From assembly GCA_002049455.2 (NCBI GenBank), contig KV919134.1, forward strand, positions 1-64,000: 64,000 nt of DNA. Direction: 5' to 3'. Source of the stretch: Porphyra umbilicalis (Eukaryota; Rhodophyta; Bangiophyceae; Bangiales; Bangiaceae). The notes beneath the pieces were generated by a model. It was not told the DNA's origin, did no database searches, and saw only the letters and a list, made by a program, of their open reading frames with translations. Of this stretch, positions 29,304 to 40,989 are shown piece by piece; position 1 is the first letter of the stretch, and every line of letters begins with the position of its first letter. A program made the translations under genes and the position numbers.

Positions 29304-32300
29304 TCGTGGCTTGTCGATTCTGCGGCGTCTGCACACATGTGCTGGATGCGCGGGTGCTTCGACGACTACCAGACGACTACGGGACGCAGCGTCACGATGG
29401 GTGACAAGGGGTCCGTAGCCACGGCGGGCGTCGGAACCGTCGTGCTCAATGTCATCGTTCACGGCAAGACGCGCAAGATCAAGTTGGAGAAGGTGCTTCA
29501 TGTTCCTACCATGGGCTTCAACCTCATGTCGGTCGGCATGATGGAGGAGCGTGGTGCGGAAGTGTCATTCAAGGGCGGTAAGACGACTATCAAGATTAGC
29601 GACAAGGTCGCTGCGTGCGGCACGCGGAAGAGTGGGCTCTACCACCTGGACATGGCCCCACTGTCGGATATTGCTGCGGTGACCTCTCTTCAGCTCTGGC
29701 ATGAGCGCCTTGGGCACGTCAACGTGGCTGGCGTTAAGCGGATGATCAAGAACAGGGGCATCAATGGACTCGAGTGCTCTTCCATGGCGGTCAAGGACGT
29801 CTGCGAGCCGTGCGTGTATGGGAAGGCGGCTATGACGCCTATGCCTATTGCAGGAGGAGGTCGAGTGACCAAGCGCCTGCAGCTCGTGCACTCGGACCTG
29901 GGCGGGCCAATGTCGGAGCCGTCGCGTGGCGGTGCGCTCTACTGTGGCACCTTCACTGACGACTTCTCCCGCTGGACAGACGTGGTCTTCCTGCAGAAGA
30001 AGAGCGATCTGCTCTCTGAGTACAAGAAGTGGCTGACGAAGGTTCAGCTGCACACGGGAACCAAGATCAAGATCCTACGCTCCGACAATGGCGGCGAGTA
30101 TGTGTCGAACGCATTCAAGGCTCTTCACGATGAGAACGGCACGACGCACCAGACCACGGTGCCCGACACGCCGCAGCAGAACGGGGTTGCTGAGCGGCTT
30201 AACCGAATTCTCGTGGAGATGGCTCGCACCATGATGCGACACAAGGACGTCGATCAGGATCTTTGGGCGGATGCCATCAAGACGGCGGTGTACATCAAGA
30301 ACCGCGTCACCAGCCGGGCGCTTCCCGTCGGCAAGACGCCTTTTGAGCTGTGGACCGGGAAGAAGCCCGACGTAAGCCACATGCGGGTGTTTGGGTCGAC
30401 ATGCTGGGTGGTGCTGCACAAGAGTCACATCGACGGCAAGTTTGGCGACAAGGCGGCGAAGGGCGTTTTCTTAGGCTATCCCGACGGCAGCAAGGCGTAC
30501 AAGGTCATCCTCGACGACGGCAAGGTCGTCAAGGCAGGAAGCGTTGTGTTCGCCGAGACAAACGTAAGCGAGGTGGCAGAAGTTGCAGAGGAGCTCCCCG
30601 GAGACGAAGTTGTCGAAGTCGAGACGGGCTTGCGTTCTACAAGCGACGGCGAAGACGTAGATGCTGACAATGACGACAAGGATGACAAGCAAGATGATGG
30701 ATCTGACAAGTCCGCGGACGACAATCAAGGTTGTGGCGGCTCTCAAGACACTCTGCGTCGGAGCGGCAGAGCGCGGCGACCACCTGTCGAGTACTGGCGC
30801 CCGGTGAGCCTGGTTGCTCACGAGGCGCCCACGACGTTCGTTCAAGCCGTTCAAGGGCAGGAATCGGCTAAGTGGTAGATTGCCATGGACGAGGAGATGG
30901 AGGCCATCCGCAAGAACAAGACTTGGCGCTTGACGGATCGCCCGGCCAGTCGACGCGTGCTGAAGGGCAACTGGGTGTACAAGGTCAAGAACGAGGTTGA
31001 CAAGAACGGGAACAACAAGACGCGGCACAAGGCGCGCCTGTGCTTCATGGGGAACCGGCAGATCAAGGGGCTCGACTTCAACGAGACGTTCGCGCCGGTG
31101 GCCAAGTTCACTACCATCCGATGCATCCTGGCGATGACGGCGGCGAACGGGTGGGAGCTACATCAGATGGACGTCAAGACGGCATTCCTCAACGGCGACC
31201 TTGACGAGGAGGTCTACATGGAGCAGCCAGACGGCTATGTCAATCCGACGTATCCTGACAAGGTGTGTCGTCTCCTCCAAGCGCTGTATCGGCTTAAGCA
31301 AGCCCCCAAGATGTGGTACGCCAAGCTCGACGACTTCCTCAAGTCACAAGGGTTCAATAACATTGACCCGGATGCATGCCTCTACCTCCTTATGGATGAC
31401 GGCGAAATCATCATCGTCCTGGTGTACGTCGACGATCTACTGTTGGTGGCATCAAGCCTGGCGGCGATCTACAAGATTAAGGACGCTCTGCACAAGCGTT
31501 TTGAGATGAAGGACCTGGGCGAGGCGAAGGTCATCCTCGGGCTAGAGATTAGGCGTGACAAGGCGTTGGGCACCCTCAAGCCGTCGCAGGGCAAGTACGC
31601 GGCGCAAGTGCTGGAGAAGTTCGGGATGGCGGAGTGCAACCCGATCGGAACGCCGCTGGAGGTGGGCCTGCAGCTGGTCAAGGCCGACGAGAGCGACGAC
31701 ACGCTGCCCTACCGCGAAGCTGTCGGCAGTCTGATGTACCTGATGGTCGGGACACGTCCTGACCTCGCCATCGCTATCGGGAAGCTGAGTCGGTTTGTTT
31801 CGTGCTACGGCAAGGAGCATTGGGCGGCGATCAAGCGCGTTCTACGGTACGTCAAGGGTTTGATGGACAAGGGGCTGGTCTTCGACAAGAACTCTTTCTG
31901 TGTTCTACAAGGCTTTAGTGATGCCGACTGGGCGGGTGACCACGAGACGCGACGTTCGACGACGGGCTTCACCTTCATCTTTGGCGGAGCAGCCGTCAGC
32001 TGGGGTTCTAAGTTGCAGAAGACGGTGGCGCTGTCGACGATGGAAGCTGAGTACATGGCTCTATGTGAGGCCAGCAAGGAAGCTGTTTGGCTCAACCAGC
32101 TCGTGCAAAGCGTGGCAACTCAAGGGCTGCGGACAGCGATCTCGGGCGGGCCGATCAACATCAAGGTCGATAACAGCGGGTGCATTGACTTCTCCAAGAA
32201 CCCCGTTGAGCACAAGCGCACTAAGCACATCGACATTCGCTACCACTTTGTGCGCGAGGCCATCACGACGGACAAGGTGACATTGGAGCATTGTGCAACG

Positions 32301-32384
32301 GACGACATGGTGGCGGACCCGATGACGAAGGAGCTCGGCAAGACCAAGCACGACAAGCATGTCGAGGCCATGGGGCTTTGCTGA
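29304..32384 (+). CDS. Inner copia B Pol: protease, integrase, RT, RNase H (one internal amber)
   Basis: The frame is continuous with gag. Protease WLVDSAASAHMC; integrase finger LWHERLGHVNVAGVK...CEPCVYGK; catalytic core VHSDLGGP, RSDNGGEYVS and NGVAERLNR; RT with FAPVAKFTTIR, MDVKTAFLNGDL and the catalytic VYVDDLLL (about 31420-31443); RNase H with SDADWAGD and STMEAEYMAL; end motif VADPMTKEL. A second in-frame TAG at 30876-30878 lies between integrase and RT. The outer copy has AAG (Lys) there, so this one is a private mutation and probably blocks RT production. Otherwise intact to the stop at 32382-32384. Confidence 0.93.
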
Positions 32385-32419
32385 AAACAAGAACCGCCGC
32401 GGCAACAAGCAAGGAGGAG

Positions 32420-32837
32420 TGTTGGACTGTGATGCTCGTCGCCGACTCCACTGGCGGTTCGCGGTTGGACGATGGTCGGTGACCCTTATGGTACCCCACA
32501 TGGTACATTTGCAAGACGTGGTCAAGTTGCACACATTTGTGTTGGGTCATCTTGGGGCGTTACTTTTGGCATGTTTTGGATTTGATCTTCGCTTTGCTCT
32601 AGTGGCTTTTGATTTGGTGAGTGATTCGATTTGCTGCGAGGGCGTGGGCGTCGGTGTGGGCGCGAGAGGGGGGAGCACTTGGGCCGGTGGGGACTATTTG
32701 AGAGGTGCTCTCGGTTGGGAGAGGCGGGCGATCCTTAGGACAACCAACAAAGCACGTTCGCACACACACACACAAGCTCAAGCCACTCAACCACTTCACC
32801 GTGGTCCCCCAACCCCTATCCCCACTGCGTTTCAACA
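32420..32837 (+). repeat. Copia B LTR4 (3' LTR of the inner element)
   Basis: 418 bases, followed by the CGGCG target duplication at 32838-32842 and the continuation of the outer copy's gag. Confidence 0.95.
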
Positions 32838-35338
32838 CGGCGAGGGCATGCTGGGCTACATCAACCGCGTGCGCAACCTCGGCGCGAACCTCAAGGCCAT
32901 GGGCGGCGAGGTGACGGAGATGGACGTTGCCATGAGCGTCCTCAACGGGCTGACGTCAAAGTACGAGAACCTACTGGTGGCTCTAGACGCCAAGGGCGAG
33001 GACGAGCTGAGCCTCGACTTTGTCAAGAGCCGTTTGCTTCAGGAGGAGCGGGGGCAGGCGGACAAGTCACCGGCGACGAAGCGCATTGGCGGTATGGCAC
33101 TCTTCGGCGCCAACTATCGAGGTCAAGGCCGCCGTGGTGACCTCTCCAAGACCGAGTGCTACTACTGCCATACGTTTGGGCACATCTCTCGCGATTGCCC
33201 AGAGCTCAAGGCCAAGAAGCAGAGACAGGACAAGGTGGCCGCGATTGCGGCTGTCGATGGTAGCGACAGCGACGACGCCATCTGTCTGGTGGGCATTGCG
33301 GCTGACACTGATGACATCTCCTAGTCGTGGCTTGTCGACTCTGCGGCGTCTGCACACATGTGCTGGATGCGCGGGTGCTTCGACGACTACCATACAACCA
33401 CGGGACGGAGCGTCACGATGGATGACAAGGGGTCCGTAGCCGAGGCGGGCGTCGGAACCGTCGTGCTCAATGTCATAGTTCACGGCAAGACGCGCAAGAT
33501 CAAGTTGGAGAAGGTGCTCCATGTTCCTACCATGGGCTTCAACCTCATGTCGGTCGGCATGATGGAGGAGCGTGGGGCGGAAGTGTCATTCAAGGGCGGT
33601 AAGACGATCATCAAGATGAACCAGAAGACTGCTGCGTGCGGCACTCGTATGAACGGGCTCTACCACCTGGACATGGCGCCACTGTCGGACATTGCTGCGG
33701 TGGCCTCTCTTCAGCTCTGGCATGAGCGCATTGGGCACGTCAACGTGGCTGGCGTTAAGCGGATGATCAAGAACAGGGGCATCAATGGACTCGAGTGCTC
33801 TTCCATGGCGGTCAAGGACGTCTGCGAACCGTGCGTGTATGGGAAGGCGGCTATGACGCCTATGCCTTGTGCAGGAGGAGGTCGAGTGACCAAGCGCCTG
33901 CAGCTCGTGCACTCGGACCTGGGCGGGCCAATGTCGGAGCCGTCGCGTGGCAGTGCGCTTTACTTCGGCACCTTCACCGACGACTTCTCCAGCTGGACCT
34001 ACGTGGTCTTCCTGCAGAAGAAGAGCGATCTGCTCTTTGAGTACAAGAAGTGGCTGAGTAAGGCCCAGCTGCACAAGGGAACTAAGATCAAGGTCCTGCG
34101 ATCCGACAATGGCGGCGAGTATGTGTCGAACGCATTCAAGGCTCTTCACGATGAGAACGGCACGACGCACCAGACCACCGTGCCCGACATGCGCAGCAGA
34201 ACGGAGTTGCTGAGCGGCTCAACCGAGTTCTGGTGGAGATGGCTCGCACCATAATGCGACACAAGGACGTCGATCAGGATCTTTGGGCGGATGCCATCAA
34301 GACGGCGGTGTACATCAAGAACCGCGTCACCAGCCGGGCGCTTCCCGTCGGCAAGACGCCTTTTGAGCTGTGGACCGGGAAGAAGCCCGACGTAAGCCAC
34401 ATGCGGGTGTTTGGGTCGACATGCTGGGTGGTGCTGCACAAGAGTCACATCGACGGCAAGTTTGGCGACAAGGCGGCGAAGGGCGTTTTCTTAGGCTATC
34501 CCGACGGCAGCAAGGCGTACAAGGTCATCCTCGACGACGGCAAGGTCGTCAAGGCAGGAAGCGTTGTGTTCGCCGAGACAAACGTAAGCGAGGTGGCAGA
34601 AGTTGCAGAGGAGCTCCCCGGAGACGAAGTTGTCGAAGTCGAGGCGGGCTTGCGTTCTGCAAGAGACGGCGAAGACGTATATGCTGACAATGACGACAAG
34701 GACGACAAGCAAGACGATGGATCTGACAAGTCCGCGGACGACAATCAAGGTAGTGGCGGCTCTCAAGACACGCTGCGTCGGAGCGGCAGAGCGCGGCGAC
34801 CACCTGTCGAGTACTGGCGCCCGGTGAGCCTGGTTGCGCACGAGGCGCTCACGACGTACGTGTAAGCCGTTCGAGGGCAAGAATCGGCTAAGTGGAAGAT
34901 TGCTATGAACGAGAGATGGAAGCCATCCGCAAGAACAAGACTTGGCGCTTGACGGATCGCCCGGCCAGTCGACGCGTGCTGAAGGGCAACTGGGTTTACA
35001 AGGTCACGAACGAAGTTGACAAGAACGGGAACAACACTACACGGCTCAAGACGCGCCTGTGCTTCATGGGGAACCGGCAGTTCAAGGGGCTCGACTTCAA
35101 CGAGACGTTCGCGCCGGTGGCCAAGTTCACCACCATTCGATGCATCCTGGCGATGACGGCGGCGAACGGGTGGGAGCTACATCAGATGAACGTCAAGACA
35201 GCATTCCTCAACGGCGACCTTGACGAGGAGGTCTACATGGAGCAGCCAGACGGCTATGTCAATCCGACGTATCCTGACAAGGTGTGTCGTCTCCTCCAAG
35301 CGCTGTATCGGCTGAAGCAAGCCCCCAAGATGTGGTAT
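32838..35338 (+). pseudogene. Outer copia B: rest of Gag, protease, integrase and start of RT
   Basis: Resumes at GEGMLGYINRV and runs through zinc knuckle CYYCHTFGHISRDC, the shared gag-pol TAG (33322-33324), protease WLVDSAASAHMC and integrase. Compared with the inner copy it has a one-base deletion near 34189, a CAA-to-TAA change at 34863-34865 and a one-base deletion near 34910. RT stops after KMWY, where sequence jumps to the middle of an LTR. RT catalytic core and RNase H are deleted. It is a dead copy. Confidence 0.9.
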
Positions 35339-35465
35339 GGTTGGGAGAGGCGGGCGAACCTTAGGACAACCAACAAAGCACGTTCGCACACACACACACA
35401 CAAGCTCAAGCCACTCAACCACTTCACCGTAGTTACCCAACCAGTATCCCCACTGCGTTTCAACA
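35339..35465 (+). repeat. Copia B LTR5 (3' LTR fragment of the outer copy)
   Basis: The last 127 or so bases of the LTR, with a slightly longer CA microsatellite, ending TTTCAACA and followed by the TGGTA duplication. Confidence 0.9.
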
Positions 35466-36359
35466 TGGTATGCCTCCGCCTGTACTAAGGGATACCTCTG
35501 GCATCTGCCCGCCAACTTGGTGGACCGCCTTGTGGGGCTACGCCTCGCCAACGTGGCGGAGGGGGCTGGCCCAGACGCACATGCGTACCTCAGCGAGTTG
35601 CTGGACCAACACCAGTCGTTGGACTGGGATGCTTCCGGGCCCTACCTGGCCCGCCGAGTTGGCAGGGAGGAGGGCGAAGCGCCTCGGGCGTTTGTCAACT
35701 GCGACAAACGCCTCGTGGGCAGGCGCACAGGCCTCCGTGAGGGGCTGGGTGAGCCCGCCTGCCCCTACGCTGCGGGGATATCGGCGACGTCGCCCCCGCC
35801 AGAGTCGGGTTGGGGTGCCCCGGGGGTAAGTTCCTCCCACCAGCGTTAGCGCACCTGGGGTGCTGCCGAGCGCCCCCCTGCTCGTTGAGGCGCTGTTCAG
35901 CGGACCACCCGGGCGGGGGCGTCCCACGTGGAGCTGTCGGCCCGCCCAACATTTGCTCCGCCTGGGGTACCGTACTACCCGGCCCTGGGGGCGGGGCAAA
36001 GCCTCAGCTGGGGGTACGTCACCCCCCGGTACGTGCGCTCCCTGGCGTCCACCTACCCGAGTGCGGCGGGGGCGCTTGGGGCGGCCCACGGGGAGGCGAT
36101 AGTGGCCTCCCTGGTGGACACCCTGGCTTGGGTTACCCGGGGGGCGGGGGCCGTACTGCGGGGATCCCCGTCCCTCCTCAAGGCCGCGGCCGAGCAGTTC
36201 CTGGTGGAAACCACCCCCGAGGCCATCGGGTACCAGATGGCCTCCCGCTTGGAGGGGCACGGTCAGCGGGTGGCGCCTGGGCCTGTAGTGCCTGCGGCGG
36301 CCGGGAGCTCCATTCGAGCCCCGTACGCCCGGGAGCCTGCCGCCGCCGCCGAACCCTAA

Positions 36360-36847
36360 AATGGGGGCGGCTACTCCTCATCCGCTGGGGGGTACTCCGC
36401 CGCGGGGGCGGCGCCGAGTAGGGCGCCGCGCTCGACGTGGAGGCCGCGCCCCGCGGACCGGGGGCCGGCCCAGGAGTATCCGGTGCACCCCCCGGGTTAT
36501 AACCATTACGGGGGGTATGCCCGCGACGACCGCCCGCCGTCGCCGGGTGGGGAGTAGTGGCCCGTTTCCGGGTAGGGTACGGGGGCGTCGAGTATCGCTA
36601 GCCCCGCCCCCTACCATGTTTGTCCCTAGTTGGGGTGGATCTTTTGTCGGGGGTGTGTGTGAGGGGTACCCTGTACTGGGGGTTTTTGTTGCTTTACACC
36701 CTTCTTCTCACCGTGAGCCGGTCGCCGCCGCCGCGGTGCCCGGCCGGGTCGTCACCCCCACCGGCCGTAGAGCCAAGGGTGGGAGGGGCCGCGACGCCAC
36801 CGCCTATCCCACCGCTCCCCATACCGTCATCGCCAACGCCACTGCCG
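36360..36847. other. Remnant downstream of aORF3, no gene recognised
   Basis: GC-rich sequence between the aORF3 stop and the Harbinger pseudogene, where gypsy pol would be expected by comparison with gypsy 1. No reverse transcriptase or integrase motif was found in any frame. Confidence 0.5.
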
Positions 36848-38266
36848 CTACGCGCCGCGGCGGCGGCAGACACGCGCCAGTTTCCCAAAAAAAAAAACCC
36901 GCCGCTCTAACACGATCATATTGTGCAAAATTACCATCGCCTTCACTGCCTTAATCATTTGCGGCACGGTAGTGAATCTCGATGGCCGCAGCAGCATATG
37001 GAACCTTGACGTCAACACACCATACAGGCGCTCCACGTCCTTTCGCACTGCCTCCTGGAGGAGATTGAAGATGCGCCGCTTCCGGGCGACTGGCTTGGCG
37101 TGACATGAGAGAAGTAAAGGGTACTTGTGGTAGGCTTTGTCCGTGAGGTAGTAGGGCATCATGCGCGAGCGGCCGTTGACGGTGTACGGCAGGTCTTTGG
37201 GCGGTCAGGTGCCGTCCATCATGTTCATAAAGAGCGGGGACTGGCCGAGCACGTTGAGGTCGTTGTGGGATCCAGGTGCGCCGACAAAGAGGTGGTGGAT
37301 GTACAGATCATGGTCGCCGACTGTCTCGAGCACGACGTCGCGCAGCTTCTTCCAGGACATGTACTGACCCGCCAGGGTCTTGAAGCACCCCCGCCACTCC
37401 CAGTGGGAGCAGTCCCAGGAGCCGATGCAACCTGGTAGGCCCCTAGCGGTGCAGCGCTCCATGATGGTGTTCAGCTCGGTCTTGGTCGGCTGGCGGAGGT
37501 ACTCGGGCTCGTAGCGGGTGTTCAGGAAGTCAAGTAGCTTCTTGAGACATATGTCAATCGTCGCCTTGGAAAGCCGGAGGTACTCGTCGGCTCGGTCATA
37601 CGTCTCGCCAAACGCGAGGACACGGAAGGCGGCCACAAGCTTCTGCAAGGCGTACGCCTGTGGACGCCCCGTTGCGTTGACCGTCTGGCGCCAAAAAGGC
37701 TCCTCCTTAATGTTCGCATGTTGCGCTATTCCCAATTTTGGCCGATGAGGTCGAATTCAAGACAGGGTTTCGGTCAACTGCCCATTGGTCGACCCACTTT
37801 ATCCGGCTGAGTGGATGGCTGAGAAGCTGTTTCACACATTTGATCACCCCTCTTGACATCGACAGCATCGGCCAAAATTGGAAAGACAGCAATAGATGCG
37901 CTCTAAAACGACGCGGGGCACTCGAAAGCGACGCTCGAGCGTCGCCTCGTCATACACGAGCTCGCTGCCGTCCAGCCCGGAGTAGTCCGTCATGATGCGG
38001 CGCATGCCGCCCTCAAAGCCTCGATCTCGGTTGGCGCGGCGGCCGGGCACCGAGCCGACGTACGCACGGGGCCGGATGGTACCGCCGATGCGCAGGCGCA
38101 ATGCCGTGGAGTCGGACACAGACCGCGCGGCCAATACGGCGGCCACGATGTCGTCCGCCGACGCGTTGCCGTCTCCAGCGGCCTCCTCGTCCGTCGTCGA
38201 GTCGGGTGTAGACCGCGGTGAAGGAGAGGCCGGTGCATAGCGCCGAGGAGTAAAAACGGGGCCCAT
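36848..38266 (-). pseudogene. PIF/Harbinger-type transposase pseudogene (Harbinger 2)
   Basis: ATG 38266 (MGPVFTPRRYAP) opens an N-terminal region with RAYVGSVPGRRANRDRGF and RFRVPRVVLERIY. A 150-base MITE interrupts it (37731-37881). It resumes with NATGRPQAYALQKLVAAFRV and the DDE-type core GCIGSWDCSHWEW, HHLFVGAPGSHNDLNV. An in-frame TGA (37207-37205) follows, then LPYTVNGRSR, YYLTDKAYHKYP, LLQEAVRKDVERLYGVL and ILHNMI. The three acidic positions (D in SWDCS, D in HNDL, E in LLQEAV/RKDVERL) are visible. It is clearly related to Harbinger 1 at 41778-54063 but lacks the Gly/Ala-rich tail. The stop and MITE make it non-functional. Confidence 0.88.
37731..37881. mobile_element. Small MITE inside Harbinger 2
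   Basis: About 150 bases with ends CCAATTTTGGCCGATG inverted as CATCGGCCAAAATTGG. It separates two collinear blocks of transposase. The target duplication could not be fixed unambiguously. Confidence 0.75.
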
Positions 38267-40070
38267 ATTGGTGGTCGAGCGATGGGAGGGCGGCGAGGGC
38301 AGGGGGAAAGGCCACAGGCGGGCGATCGAGCGCAGCGATGAAAGTGCGACAACGGTGGTGGCGGTGGCGACGGTGGCGACCACGGTGGCGGTGGCGACCG
38401 CCGTGGCGACCGCGATGGTGCGGTGCCCATCGCGGCAGCTCTGCCTCAGGTAACATCCATCTATACACCGCCCCCCCCTTCCCAGGGCCTCTCTGTGGAG
38501 GGGTGCCTCATATGGCGGGTGGTGCACACAGACGCCCGACAACTGCGATTGTGTGGCCCACACACGTCCCTCGGACGGGGTGGGCCCCTCCAGCCCCCAC
38601 TAGTGGGGTCGCCCGTGTGACTGGACACAATCCAGTCAGCGGCCACACGGTTCATGGAACTGGGCAGCCGTCATCCAGCAATGCGTGGACCTCGCCCAGG
38701 GCGGCGTGATGCGAATTGCGGGTCACCTCTTAGTGAGGCCACCGTCCTCGGTGTCTAGACCACGATTTTTGTGGGGGAGATAGTGCATTCCCCGTGGCCC
38801 TTGGTCCCCCTTCCGGGCACACAGGGCCGCAGGATCAATCACGATAGATCCTGCCCTCTTCAGGCGCCTCAACGGACCAGTGGGCCGGCCCCGCAGTTTT
38901 TCATGCTCCCAGGCGCTGACGAGGGGGTCGAGCTGTCGCGCTGCGGCTTTTCTTGAGCCTGTCTCTCCAGCGGGCGCGGCCCGGCTCGCTCTGGCGCACC
39001 GCATAATTTTCGTGGCGCTCCCCCGACCCCTACAGATGACAGTTGAAACCATCGTCTCTGGCTGCTACGTATGGGCCACGTGACAAGAATGAAACTCGGC
39101 TGCTCTCTGGCTGTCGTTGCGACGCTTGCTGCGCCATCAACGAAGAGCGGAATCCCCGCCCGAAGTCCTCGTGTCTGGGTCAGCCTGGCCATGCATCCAC
39201 TGGCAGGGTCGGTCCAGCACCGGGCCGTTGCGTCGGCCTCGCTGGCGTTCCGCGTTCCACAGAGATTTCGGCGCAGGGTCCGTCTGTCTGGGCATGCCAG
39301 AGAGGCCCTCGTGCAGGAGCGGTATTTGACAGCCGTGCCGAGCCCCCGCGTCGGGGTAGATGTGAGTGCGACGTGGCAGCCTCTTGAATTGGTCTGAAAC
39401 GAGCTGCGACGCCCAGATTGGCGGAATTCGGCGCCAAATTTACCCATTTGGGCTCGCTCAGAGGTTCGTACCGTGCGAACCTGGGAGAATAGAATCCGCT
39501 TCTGCGACAGGGTTCGCACTCTAAGAACCAGCGTGCGAACCACGCCTGATTTATCCGGCTGTAAATACATTCTGGTTTTCAAGGCCTTCTGTGGCTTCTG
39601 GCACGTTTGTGAAGGCAGATCGCACGCCGACATGGCCAGGTTGTCCGTATCCCCGCCACGTGGACAAAGTGGCACGAATATATGCCACGTGTGTGATCTG
39701 GTGACGTTGGTGGTGGTGCTCGGAGGCTGTGTCCTAACGGCGCGAGCACGTGCACGTGATTGGGTCCGAATATGGATATAAGTCCGTCGAGCACGCGTGA
39801 TTCGACAACCGCCGTCTTGACGGGCCACCAAAACTGTCGTGATTAGATTGCTTAAAACGAGGCATCTGGAGAGGGCAGATCGCATCTCACAGCGATTGCA
39901 AGGAAGTTTCGGACACAGCACGCCTGTTACGTTGCCGCAACCACGCAAGCGGGCCCCGCCGATGAGGATTCGCCCCATCGCAGTCACGTGGTCGCACGAC
40001 ATGATCCGAAGAGAGCTCTCGTCCAATCATGCGTGCCAGATGCAGGGCCGCCCAACAGGCTATTTTCTTT

Positions 40071-40129
40071 CCGAGCACGTTCACGTGTGCGAGATTTTTC
40101 AAAATTCTCGCACACGCGAACGTGCTCGG
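40071..40129. repeat. Near-perfect hairpin with CACGTG-type core
   Basis: A 24-base arm beginning CCGAGCACGTTCACGTGTGC is inverted at 40106-40129 with one mismatch around an 11-base AT-rich loop. A weaker relative lies at about 40643-40692. Confidence 0.85.
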
Positions 40130-40191
40130 CCCGGATCGGCCCGAATTGGGAAAGTGGGCCCGCTTCGGATGGTAAGTCCATTCGTGCGCGG

Positions 40192-40989
40192 CTCACCCAA
40201 TCACTCCAATAATGTCCAAACTGGTCGACGTGACTGGGGCGTGATTGGAACGTCGCGTTCCCATTGGCTAGCACGCACTTGTGCACGCCGTGCACGCGTC
40301 GTTAGGGCCTTGTCTTGACGGTGAGCACATGTGAACGTGATCGACCCGAATATGACGTCTAAGTCCTGTTTTTCGTCGTGCTGGGGTGAGGGTGATCTTG
40401 ACGGCGCAGCAGAACTGTTCGCAAATCGGGTGAGAAAGAGATCGATGGACGCCAGCCACGCGATCTCGGTTGCTGTGAAACAGGCGAGAGCCGTGGCCGC
40501 AAGCGCCCAATCAGTGACGATCATCCATCTCTGCCCCCGTTGTGTGGTGCCTCGTATCGTGGTTGGTCACGTGTGGGCATTACTTTCTGACAGACGACCC
40601 GGATCCAAAAACCGACCTGGGATCATCTGATGGCCTCGCCACGCGTGTTCGTGTGCAAGATATTCCAGAAAGTCTCGCACACGCTCACGTCCCGACCACA
40701 ATCGTCCCAAAAGGAGCCTGTTTGGATCGTAAGTCCTGCGTGAGCGGAACTGCCGTTCGAGGCAGGTTTATAGAAATGAAGCAGCCGTGATTGGAACACA
40801 GCGCTCTCATTGGTTCACACGTGTGCGTGCAGGCTGAGATCCTGTCGTCAAGACTAGGCCTAAGGCTCTGTCTTGACGGCGCGCGCACGGCGTGCACAAG
40901 TGCGTTCTAGCCAATGGGAACGCGACGTTCCAATCACCCCCCAATCACGTCGACCAGTTTGGACATTATTGGAGTGATCGGGTGACCCG
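40192..40989. repeat. Foldback element with arms of about 105 bases
   Basis: 40192-40300 is inverted at 40878-40989 with roughly 90% match, including the shared blocks TCACTCCAATAATGTCCAAA and GTGCACGCCGTGC. The 575-base spacer contains further partial copies (40785-40830). Confidence 0.8.

Larger units (their letters stand above)
25993..35465 (+). mobile_element. Copia B nest: two Ty1/copia elements of one family plus a duplicated segment
   Basis: The whole block is flanked by TGGTA (25988-25992 and 35466-35470). Order: LTR1, leader and gag start, LTR2, leader and gag start, LTR3, complete gag-pol, LTR4, then the rest of gag-pol of the outer copy, and a truncated LTR5. The inner element (27879-32837) sits at a CGGCG target inside the outer copy's gag; CGGCG precedes LTR2 and LTR3 and follows LTR4. 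The LTR1-to-LTR2 and LTR2-to-LTR3 distances are both exactly 943 bases, indicating a tandem duplication. Confidence 0.92.
24713..36359 (+). pseudogene. Antisense accessory gene of element 3 (aORF3), split by copia B
   Basis: The coding pieces are 24713-25992 and 35471-36359. Removing the copia B nest and one TGGTA duplication leaves the reading frame unbroken over about 720 codons, with four in-frame stops (TAG 25418, TAA 25517, TAG 35847, TGA 35886) and no frameshift. The N-terminal 235 codons are Ala/Thr/Pro-rich. The middle and end match aORF1 of gypsy 1: YVPTPTWWSAVEVPFG (about 25824-25870), LWHLPANLVDR (about 35494-35526), GPDAHAYLSELLD, then a helical C-terminal region. Like aORF1 it starts just under 600 bases inside a 3' LTR and reads inward. 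No pol was found beyond 36359, so the rest of element 3 is lost. Confidence 0.75.

Noticed and set aside
38869-40026. 385-codon minus-strand frame in the repeat-rich stretch
   Set aside because: Covers foldback repeats and palindromes, has no recognisable domain and contains many Cys/Arg/Thr from repeat sequence.
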